From Lineus longissimus (Eukaryota; Nemertea; Pilidiophora; Heteronemertea; Lineidae), in assembly GCF_910592395.1 (NCBI RefSeq), contig NC_088311.1, positions 22,416,646-22,480,645 of the forward strand: DNA of 64,000 nt, written 5' to 3'. Positions within the stretch are counted from its first letter, which is position 1; every line of letters begins with the position of its first letter. Below the pieces are notes generated by a model. The model did not search any database. It was given only the letters and a program-made list of their open reading frames with translations, and was not told the origin of the DNA. Both the position numbers and the translations under genes were made by a program. This document shows positions 40,001 to 49,890 of this stretch, in pieces.

Positions 40001-42548
40001 ATTTGCCCAGAAATTGATAAAAGCAATTAACATGGTATCTCTCCACTCAGAGGTAGCAGTATGGCTTCGGTAGCCAGCCATCTAAATCAAACATCCAAGC
40101 TGATTGAAACAAATAGGAAGTAATTATCTGGCTTGATTTGAAATTGAAACATTTATGAAGAGAACGACGAGGAGTTTGAACCACGTTCTACTAGGCTGGT
40201 TACTCTTTATAGGTTCTACAGGGTGTGTACAAAAATATCACTGCAGAGGCTGAACAGAAATGCAGCAAAATTTAACGACAACCACAACGGTGATTTCGTC
40301 CAATCAGAAAATAGATAACGGTTGAGGCCTCTTCACCGAGTCATGCACCATTTCTAAGTTTTGAAATCTTTTAAATTCGTTGACTGCTGAGAAAGTTGTC
40401 ATGATAAGTTGATTTTTTTAACCACAATGACACGTCGTCATCATTCGACATTATCTTCAAAACCAACTTTATCAAGATTTATTTCTTCTTCGATGGTTGA
40501 AATGCACAGGTAATCCAGTCTTGCAAGTATTCAGAACTAGAACTGACCGAAGATTATTCGAATTTGAATTCCAAATCACATGATTCTGTGGATTTTGAAA
40601 TATCGAATAGCTGAACGCAGTGTCACACGCTGCTTTAATGTTTTGAGTGTTGATGAAATGTCCATTCCGGAACATTCTAGTAAACTGTTCTGGCATTATG
40701 AATATATTTATTATGAATAAGAATTAGATCAAATGTCATTTTTTTTCACTTCACGAGTCGATATTAATGAATATTTGTATCTGAAACCAAATTGACCAGA
40801 CAAAATTATTAGTTGTTAATTTTGACTTTTCTCCCTGGCATGACGTAAGAAGGACTTGAAAGACAGAACCGGAACCAAGAAAAATTGTGCACAGTTGAAA
40901 ATTTAAAACCTTTGTCGTCGTTTCGTGCAAGGACAGTTTAAAATTTAATTGTTGCGTTTTTCGTGACTTACGGAGACCTGTTCGCGTTTCATACACGGTG
41001 GGGTTCCCTGAAAACAGACACTTCGTCCCTTAAAAAGAATAAAACAGCGTCTAATTAAAAGCCACCACTGCACGCATGAAATTAATTTCCAGTTCTCCGC
41101 CACATTGGCCGAATCTGGGAGGTTTAATGGGCAGATCGGCTGGTGGAGGATGGGGAAATAATACACTCCCGGCCCGTGAGGAGGCCATCAAAAGGTGATG
41201 AGCTGACATGTGAAGAAAGGCAGGGCAGGCTGGCCATATGGGCTCAAGCGGGCAAGAATTAGGAAGGGACACTCGCCCGACCAATCCAACATCCCTGAGT
41301 ACCATCTTGCTTTATCTTTTTAAATACCTCCCTTCTTATGGCGAATGTCTTGCAGTACACATGCTGTGTTGAGAGGAACAAATATCGTCAAGAATTTTAA
41401 TGCTTTTCTTTCCACTCATTTAATTTCTTGTTCAGAATTAAAGAAGGAGATTTTAATATTACCCCTCGCTCGAGACGGAGTTAATTGATTTAAGAACAGC
41501 TAAAACCAATTAAGAGATCCATGGTATAATAAGAAAACGGCAGAAATCCAATGAAATGTTTCTCTAGAAATTTAGACAGTTTGCGTAAATATTCCAATTC
41601 AATTTTGGAAAGGAAACTAAATTCATATATTCAAACATTTCTATTAATTTCTACTGGTAACAATGGTGATGTATTAATTGAGAATTTTGAATTTCAAGTT
41701 AAAATGAAAAGATATTTAAGAATCACGAAATGTTTATTAGTGGTACCCTTTGCTGTTAAATGTATACTTTGCTTATGCGTTACGAGCAGAACAGTTCGAA
41801 GTTTGGATGTCAATGCAACTGCCCGACATGCAAAGCAATTGTGCGAATTTATTATTCGAATGGGAGTTCCGGGATCTCGATCACACTGCGAATTTTGATG
41901 AAGTGAATTCGCCAAGTTTGGTAACTTGTTAGAGAGTAACACGGTCCACCCGGAAACAGACATGCCAAGATGGCCGGTTTTGTCCAAAAGAGTTTATCAC
42001 TAAACGGATCTTAGCGAAATTTGTGTGGGAATTGGTTATGAGGAGGTCTGATCTAAAAGAAGTGGACGACGGCAACAATTACAAAGCCTCAACGAGCGAA
42101 AGGAATTGAGAGAGAATGAGGTTCGAGGAGTGGGTGGTGAAAGCATGAGGGTTTCTTAAAACTTGCCCGTCAAAGGGAGCAATGAATAGCTCAAGAGGTA
42201 TATGGAACGTGAAGGACGTGCAATAACTTTGAAACTTCGGAGTGAAGGACACCGACGTTGGACATGCAATGATAATATTGCAGGCTTGTCCCCTGTACAC
42301 AAGGCAATAACCTTTAAAATTTGGCCAGGGGGACGTGAAGGACATTCCATAAGGGCTTGTAGTGTTGTTTGTACGCTTTTGATTTTTTTCTAGAGGTGTA
42401 AAATAAGGAGTCAGTGAGACAATATTAAGCCACGTCCATACACGTCATGAGAGTTTTTGATGAGGGGTTTACGTTGGGGATAGTTGATCGTAATTTCTTT
42501 CGCTCGTTTTTCACTCGTTGGGGACGTAAAAGAGGAAGGTTTGCTTAC
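25001..42548 (-). other. TFAP2: TFAP2 large intron region, 5' part
   Basis: Begins on the minus strand at the exon 2 donor GTAAGC (42548-42543). No further exon recognised. GC-richer islands lie at about 25.5-25.9, 31.5-31.85 and 41.06-41.31 kb and are open in several frames without recognisable protein; these are candidate regulatory blocks. A 27-nt CATGTACATGTA-type tract is at 30377-30403. The ORFs at 27035-27400 plus (121 codons), 39779-40030 plus and 33935-34309 minus show no domain or splice context I can support. Confidence 0.75.
30377..30403. repeat. CATGTA-type palindromic tract
   Basis: Two TACATGTA palindromes separated by CTAC form a near-symmetrical 27-nt tract. It is the densest local example of a palindrome that recurs through the window. 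Confidence 0.85.
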
Positions 42549-43013
42549 CTGTGAACCGTTTTCCATGGAGACACCGGTGGATCCGTGAAGACTGAGTAAC
42601 GAGGAGTCCTGGTCGAGTCCATGATGCCCCGTGTGCATGAGAACATCGGGTCGCCTGACCGCACCATAGTCCGTACGCCGGGAGTCATAGCTGGTGAGGC
42701 CCGGGTGCATGTTAAGGGCATCATCCCTGTGTCTTAACACGTTACGATCCGGTGTGTGAAGTTGATGATATTGATGTTGGGGTCCCTGGTGAAAACTGTT
42801 CAAATGTGAATAAGGGTCCGCGTTCACGTGTGGATGGTGAAAGTCAACCGGTTGCTGTGGTGGTAGATTGTACGGGGGTGGGAAGTATGGTGGTTGGAAA
42901 TCTGTGGTTGGTGTGTGTGACAGCCTGGGAGCTGTCGTGAACGAGCTGGTTGTGCATACCGTACTGCCGAGTTGGCCCAATCCTCCGTGGGCGCCCACCA
43001 AATCTCGGCGGTC
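42549..43013 (-). CDS. TFAP2: TFAP2 (AP-2) exon 2, transactivation domain
   Basis: This exon encodes most of the N-terminal transactivation region of AP-2. The acceptor is TTTTCTTGCAG|GAC at 43013 and the donor is CAG|GTAAGC at 42549/42548. It is 465 nt, 155 codons, phase 0 at both ends. It carries the AP-2 hallmark PLSHTP-like segment (RLSHTPTTD) followed by FQPPYFPPPY, the PY motif, at residues 119-128 of the joined exon 1+2 protein. A DPYSHLNS segment follows, then RRTDYGAVRRPDVLMHTGHH, which matches the RRDY...RRPDVLLHSAHH region of TFAP2B. The stretch between is rich in His and Gln. The PY motif is known to be needed for activation by AP-2 proteins in the nucleus. The exon ends (...SLHGSTGVSMENGSQ) where vertebrate exon 2 ends. 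The resemblance is to the TFAP2A/B/C/E group rather than TFAP2D, as expected for the single pre-duplication invertebrate gene. Confidence 0.97.
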
Positions 43014-43588
43014 CTGCAAGAAAAGAAATGAGACCATCGTCAAAGTAATATGAAAATAATGATGTACTTACGATCACCCTAAAGAGGTATTTTACATAAA
43101 ATCCTCCTGCAATTCGAAAATCAAAATGAACGATAGTTGTATAAAGATCTCCTCAACTTCTAGTCAAGAATACGGGAAATTAAAACCAAAAGCAGCGTCA
43201 CACATAATGATGAGTGATCACTTCCAATAAGACCATCGTTGGTCGCGTAGCCTCGTCATATTCCATTTTTCAGTAAAGTTTGAAAGAAGTCCAAAAGGAA
43301 GACGATTTGGATTGGATGGGAAAAACCTGAAAAAGTCACCTACTCCATCGCCAAGAAACCCTTCGTCTACCCAAGCCACGACAGAAACTGACTAAAGGAA
43401 ACTCTAATGGCCTTCCTTTGATTGGGGATCGCTCATGCACCTTTGGTCTCCGTAGGCCCGAGGGCTGAACGACTCATTACCGACTCGGAGACACATTAGC
43501 GCGCGGCGCAGAGTAAAGGCGGTATGGCTGGGTAAGGGGGCAGAAAGTAGGGGGTAAACTTTGAAAAAATAAAGACATATTCCTGTAC
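43014..43588 (-). other. TFAP2: TFAP2 intron 1
   Basis: A 575-bp phase-0 intron between donor GTACAG (43588-43583) and acceptor TTCTTGCAG (ending 43014). It contains GCCCGAGGGC at 43456-43465, which fits the known AP-2 site form GCCN4GGC. An ORF reading from exon 1 into this intron ends near 43496 and is not coding. Confidence 0.9.
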
Positions 43589-43828
43589 CTCGGCATCTAT
43601 AAGTCCAAAAGCCGAGGGCATGTCGTGCCGATGCAGTTTATCGGGTGAGTATCGCGAATCCCGGGCGTCAAGACCTTTGTGTTGGTGATGCGGCTGCAGC
43701 GCGAGGCCTGTTGGATCTGTGGCCGTAAGCGGGCTCAAATTGGCCATACTAGTCCAGCTTCCTACAGAGTCACCCCTCGAATCGTCAGGAGAGGTCCCTA
43801 TAGATGTATCGCTCTCTTGATAGACCAT
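43589..43828 (-). CDS. TFAP2: TFAP2 (AP-2) exon 1, coding part
   Basis: This is the first coding exon of an AP-2 transcription factor gene. It opens at an ATG (43828-43826; protein starts MVYQESDT) and stays open for 80 codons to a donor read as GAG|GTACAG at 43589/43588, ending in phase 0. No in-frame ATG lies upstream before a TAA stop. The exon ends ...IDAE and joins exon 2 starting DRRDL, giving E|DRRD, which matches the E|DRHD junction of vertebrate AP-2. The 80 residues are low in complexity, rich in Ser, Asp and His, and have no domain I recognise. In vertebrates the first coding exons are short and come in alternative forms, so a long unique N-terminus is unusual. The start context has a weak -3 base (T) and G at +4. 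Met28 or an upstream exon could be the true start. I am sure of the gene and the donor, less sure of the start codon. Confidence 0.85.
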
Positions 43829-43883
43829 CAACACTGGTAGAATTCCAAATTAAAACTCTGATCCGATCCCGCAACTTTGTCAT
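43785..43883 (-). other. Upstream ORF overlapping the TFAP2 start
   Basis: An ATG in the predicted 5' UTR (43883-43881) opens 32 codons ending in TGA at 43787-43785, in a different frame from the main ORF. It spans the main ATG at 43828 and stops 41 nt inside the coding region. Its start context is weak (T at -3, A at +4). If translated it would reduce initiation at the main ATG. Whether it lies in the mRNA depends on the true transcription start. Confidence 0.6.
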
Positions 43884-43957
43884 GAAATGATAAAGTCCTT
43901 AAACGCGTTACACACAGTCTCCGTAAAGTTGGCGTACAGTGTAGAGTGGCTGAATCC

Positions 43958-44170
43958 TGAACTATTTTGATCGCGAAGAAGCCTTAAGGCACTCTTTATA
44001 AAAGCCGACGATCCGCGCGGTGTATTTTGGTTTCTCTTTTGTCAACGTCAGGTATGCAATGCGCTAGCGATCCAATCACGAGCGCAAAGAGCAACTTAGT
44101 GCGTCCCGCGCATTGATTGGTTCGCGCGCGATATCGTACGGGCGGTGCCACTTTGATCCGCGTCGAAGCC
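43958..44170 (-). promoter_or_regulatory. Predicted TFAP2 core promoter
   Basis: A CpG-rich segment immediately upstream of the 5' UTR. On the minus strand it contains CCAAT (44120-44116), a second CCAAT in the opposite orientation (plus strand 44072-44076), and a TATA-like TATAAAG (44000-43994). Initiator-like TCAAAA or TCAGGA sequences lie near 43968 and 43958, about 30-42 nt beyond the TATA element. A GC box, GGGCGG, is at 44140-44145 on the plus strand. The spacing fits a TATA/CCAAT promoter driving the AP-2 gene leftwards. The start site is inferred, not shown. Confidence 0.6.
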
Positions 44171-47100
44171 CAACCCCCATTCAGGTCTCAATGAATAGTA
44201 TCGCAGCACGGAAATGAGGAATCTTCCATGCGTGGATTGATTAACTGAGTACCGAACACTATGAATAAAATGAATGCTCAGCCAACTATTGAATTAAAAG
44301 CTTGTTAGTTCTAATTTTAAACCATTAAGAGACATTTATTTCAAATAATGTGAAGTATATCACGAATGAGGTATGGATATTTTGGATTTTGGAGATTGAT
44401 GGTCATGTACCAATGAAAAGGCCTAAACCAACACGAGGGAGGGACCGTTCATTATTCCTTATGTTTACCACTCAATATCGCGTTATTTGAGGGGCGGGAA
44501 CAACGAGATGGAAATAATGTTAACGTCTACCGCTGGGTAGTAATCTCTGCTTGTGTGACAAGATTGTTGATTTCACCAACCTCAGTTTCATATTATAGGC
44601 AGTTTTGTCGTTGTCTTCACCAAAACCAAAATACGAGAAAGAGAATTAAAGAGGTTTTCTGAAGAGCGAAGAAAAACTACGTGTATACTATCATTGCACT
44701 CTATTACTTTAAGTTGCTCTCTTTTACGTGTACTTGTCCCACCATTCTCAATAATTCTCAAACGTATTTTGTATTGATTTCATGCTTGCCATCTTGGCCA
44801 AATCATGAAGAACAGTACTTCAACGTTAGAAGCAATCACTTTCGTCAAGAAAACCGAAGAAAAGCTTCCTGACATTATCATTGTGGGTAGGCCTGAACGA
44901 GGTGCTTTTCTGCAGGAATGTTTCAAAGTTAGACGCTAGTAACAGTGTTCCGTGCAGTCATGCGAACTATCACGAAGGGGAAGCAGTGGAAAGAAGGTAC
45001 AATATGGCAAAAAAAGTAACAAAAGGGCAGTACTGCTTTATCTTATCTTAAAGAATTAACATGTTTGCCATCATAACTAAAATCCAAATTGCATCCACTT
45101 ATACACGAGTTGTTACTACTTATTTCTCTTCTGTGGCTTCATATTAAGTTTAAGTAAGGATAATCTGGTTGTTGCGCACGATTTCGCACCTTTAGCCCAC
45201 TTCCGTACTTGCTGTACTTCTCAAGCGGTTTAAGACACATTTGCCTTTATCTAGCTATTAGGTGCAGCAGCCTGTAGACGATTTATTCGCATTTACATTC
45301 TGGGTCGTTTCTACTCTCTGATACGGAACAAATTGTTAGAAGCTTTGATTACGATCCGAGACCCGCGTTCACTGTATACACCGGCATGACCGGGACTATC
45401 TAACCGCTGTGATCACAAGTTCACTTATTAGCAGTTATTTACCTGATGGGTCCGTGTGTCAACAGTGATTTATTCAATTAAACTTTCATTTAAGCCGAAA
45501 ATAGGCCCTTAATACGTCTACTTGGTCACCTTCGTGTTGGTAGAGAAATACCCGAACACCCGCACATCGCGCAGCGACGGTCAAAGATCAGGGAAACTTA
45601 TGACGCGAATAACTTGTTTTGGATCAACTAGGGAGTTGTAATAGACCACGAGGGGGCAAAAAATGGGTGTACCATATTTGCCGACTACATGTAGTTGAAA
45701 TTGCCAAAATATCCTCAAAGAAACGTGGATCTGTCTCAAAATTATATCATCGGTCCCTGAAGTATCAGTATCAATGATTAGGCCTATACTGCAAGTTTCA
45801 TAGGACTTTCAGTGGAGCTATGTTTTGATTAGAACTCCATATAGAAGTAACATCTATACACTAGTTTTGCTGAGTTCAATACTTCAAACGTTCAGCATCT
45901 TGTCTCATCTCCAGTCATCACGTTGACCTCCCTCCTCGAGAGTTTATCAGCCCGATATGAAATATACACAGATATCAAGCCGGATCTTTGATATGTTTGA
46001 ATGTTCAAGTGCAGACTGAGTCTGGAGGTATACACATGTACAGCAGCGATGACAGGTATGAATATATTATTTGCTTGGACACTCTGTGTGGTTTTGTGGG
46101 GCTGAGTGTGTCATATTTGAGTTGGGGAAAAATTGTTGAAACTAGTTGTCAAAAGTTATGGATAATAAAACAGGTATAAATTTGGGGAGAGGAGCGTGCG
46201 ACGGGCGTGCGACGCATCACCCTTTTGGCAAAGTATCCCACAAAATGATCGAATTATTCGTTGTGTAATCGATGTCCAGTCCGGAGTACGATTCGGATAC
46301 GGTGATTGCGGGTCTGGGCCGGGGTCCGGGATTGTAGGGTCAACGCCAATTGCAAGGGAAGTAGAAATCAGTAGACGTTAGTTACATGTACGTGTATTAA
46401 GAACTTTTTGAACTATCGAGAAGCAACCCTGTCTCGACGCAACATTAACGCACCACTACCTTAATGTAGCTAATGCGAAAATCTCGATCAGCATCCAGCT
46501 ATAAAGCCTGTTTATTTAATCACCTGAATCCCAGCCAAAGCTACCTGGTCGTCGGGCTAATCTTTGAAGAGAGTACACGGAAGAGAGACAGGTTATTTAG
46601 CGCGGGATTTACACCTTTACAAGAGATATATCAAGGGAAATACTGCGCCAATAACGCACTAAACAAATCCGAATAAATCTGGCCGCAGCGCGCGATGTTT
46701 TTTCGCAAAATCGGATCCGAAAACTCGGCCATTTTTAACTAATTGCAGCCGACAAATCCAAACTTTGTTAAACACAGCCAGTCTCGTGGGGTTTAGAACT
46801 GGAGCCAGTCGGACTGTAATCCACTTATTATGAACGCGAACAGCGTTAAAAGTCGCATTATTTGCACCTAGAATTAGGCAATCTCATTAAATTGTCAGAA
46901 AACAGTCTGATGCAGATTAAACTTATGCATATTCATTGTATGTCAAACTCGAGTCTTACGTTCAGATTTGCGATAAATGAAACAAAGAACGCGGCAGGAG
47001 CTGCTCATCTCGCGACTGATTGTCAACTGCGTGACTCATCATGACAATGCCAGACGGCGCCACTGGTCGAGTCCAGGGAAAATTCTAACATTTTGATAGG

Positions 47101-49825
47101 ATATTTGCTACCTGAAACGTACAGTTTTCTCATAATTACATATTCGGTTGAGCCTCATTGTTGATAGTGGCAAAACTAGCTAATCAAGGTTGATAACTCA
47201 TGTTAAAGACATTCAGGAGTTGCTTCGAGGATAGAAAATGTCCACGAAACATTCCATATGTAGACATGGGTGCATACGTGCACATGGTCAGCCCTACTCT
47301 GGGGAAAGAGTTTAGTTGTGAGAATTGCATCTAAACATTTCATACTGATTTGCACGTATTTAATTCTTATTTCAAAAAGCAGTAGAATTTGCCCAAATGG
47401 AATCAAGTACTGCTTGGCTTGCTGACCCCAATTGGAGAAAAACATACTTCATGCACCTAAGTACCGCGATAACGCGTGAATGTTGGCCAGGAGAGCACTC
47501 CACGCCAGTTCTGCAGGTTCCTTTATCATGTCAATGATATCAACAGTCATAAATCGCGCTGTCGTCTGCTCGCCAAACAAATTGTCATAATTTGTAAAGG
47601 AATCAGAGTCTGCACAATCAAACTGCCGTCATTTTGAGTTCCATTATTGCTCTTTTAGCAGCATTGCTCTAAATGTGTCAAGGGAACAAAACGTAACCTA
47701 ACTCTCTAAAGCGAGTGTCACATTGAAGATGAATTTCATTTCCTGTTTCAGTGCAGCATCTAATGCAATGGCCATTTAGATGTATTTTGGTTTGCACTGT
47801 GTTAATGTGAACTATGCACTGCCGGAAATAGCCATACATTCACTCTGAGGTCCAAAGAATATCTAGCTTGGTTTAACAAAATCCCGATACAGGATTTTGG
47901 GAAATGCTGATTAGCCCATTGGAAACTAGTAATCGTTTTCACTAAGTGGTTTTTGATTGGTATTTTGCTTAAAAAGGTTTCCGATATCACAAGCAAATAC
48001 GTAAAAGTGAGACAAGCGGTTTTAAAAAAAAAATATTTCAGCCATTGATTTATATATCTTTCCCAATCAAAAATAAAATGTGCCTGATTGCTAATGAAAA
48101 GGTTGTTATAATGTTACTTGGAGGAATCCCCATCTACCTGTTTTTAAACTCAAAGTCAAATGCAATGTCTTTGGCAACGAAGATGATTGGACAATTTGTA
48201 AAGGCCATGTTTTGACCGTCATATTTTAAAGATGGCCTGCATGTACATTCAGTAACTATGCAAGTTCTCTGCACAGACCAACAGGAATGGTGCTTGTACC
48301 TCAAATAACAGTCATGACACGGCATCTTACAGTTGCAAAGACGCTCAGGGTTCGCATGAGAGCACTTTGGTTTTAGCCCCAAACGTGATAATCTCGGCCC
48401 TTCTTTTCAACATTTTCCAACCAGCAGCCCGAATTTGGTGAATGATCACAACAAAGCAGATTACTATGATTAATCTGGAGATGAGTCTGAGATTTCATCA
48501 ATCTTTGTCTGAGAAACTGACTCAGTCATTGATAGTTTAGTCACTAGGCTACAAGCTTTGTTATCGATGCAACAGATGCGGAGAAAAGTCGTTGTATCGA
48601 TGACGAAACATCGTGATGTCATTCTGATTATGTTTATTGTCTGATGAAGAAGATACATGTATACACGATCGTAAAGAACTACTTTGAAAGGTATCATTGA
48701 CTCACAACAATCTAATCAACATTCTTAATTCCTTTTTTTCTCTCTTAGAAAGCGCATTTTTTTATTCGAGGAAATATCCACTTTGCACCTTTGGAGAAAA
48801 CGAGGTTACACTTTTGCTTATCTTGGAATCTCAAATTGGGACTGCCCATGCGCTGTTGTTGGCTACAAATTGCGTGGAGTTAATTTTAATTGATGAACTG
48901 TTTTTTTAATCTGACAACGATTTTTCTTAACACCTGCAGAACGGGAACACTCAGCAGTTAATTTTGTTGATTGTTTCTCATCAGCCATCGATTCGCATCA
49001 ATACAGTAATCAGCATAATCGACAATCGCTTTCAAACACGTGTAAGCGATCGATTCCAATGTTTACTCATGCCACTGCCTTTGAATCCGAATTACAACTT
49101 CTTTAACTTCCATCAGAAAAAAACCTAAATGGAAACCACTATAATTAAACCCATTTAACCATATGCCCTTAAACCATTCTGTCCCGTTAATTGAAGTTTG
49201 TGTAAAAACAAATACAAACGTCTGTCGTTTTTCAGTTCGTTCGGCTTTACAAAGTTGAATGAGTAAGGCTTGTTTTCCAAATGCGTTGTTGCTGGTGTTT
49301 GTTGTTGAAACTTGCAGCAGAAAAAAATAAACAACAACAAACCACAATCCACTGAACTTCTTAATCAATACGCTAAATTAGACATTACTGTCTTTAAAAT
49401 GTTTTCAATTAGCGACATATGTCACCGCTATCTACCAATGAGACACAAGGCGGGTCCATTTTACAGCAAATCGAACTTCCTTCTCTAAATCGTGCTGTGG
49501 TCCCTCGACAGGGCGATGCGGGAAGCGTTTACTTGGTATTGTTTCACGCAGAACGAGCCTCAACCATGCCCCAAACCAACGACGGCCAAGTTCGCCCGGC
49601 AAAAAGATGGGTTTACAGTATACCTATCTACAATTATCTCATGTCATTTCGATATAGAAAGGCAGCCAAAGGTAACATGCAGGAATAAAGAGAGACGATG
49701 TTGGTCTATTCAGAATGATGATTGATGGAGTTTTGAAAGTATTTGATTTATTCTAGAGCACTTTGTAAGTCTTTGTGGGGCCATTTGCTTTATGGTTGTA
49801 AATTCAGATGACTCAGATGGTGGTG

Positions 49826-49890
49826 AGAGAAAACATGGCCTGGGTTGAGGAAAACATGGCCTGTGTCATGTAGATGGAGGAAAACATTCA
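49826..49890. repeat. Short imperfect tandem repeat
   Basis: GAGAAAACATGGCCTG and GAGGAAAACATGGCCTG are 21 bp apart, with a third partial copy (GAGGAAAACATTC) 30 bp further on. Confidence 0.7.

Noticed and set aside
39779-40030. A Cys/His-containing plus ORF that might be a zinc finger
   Set aside because: Cys and His spacing does not fit any finger class I know, and it has no partner exons.
42752-43053. Plus-strand ORFs of 61-62 codons opposite AP-2 exon 2
   Set aside because: They are antisense shadows of a GC-rich coding exon.
43829-43834. Extending the exon 1 protein upstream to a GTG codon at 43834
   Set aside because: GTG is not a normal start in animals. The first ATG in frame is at 43828.
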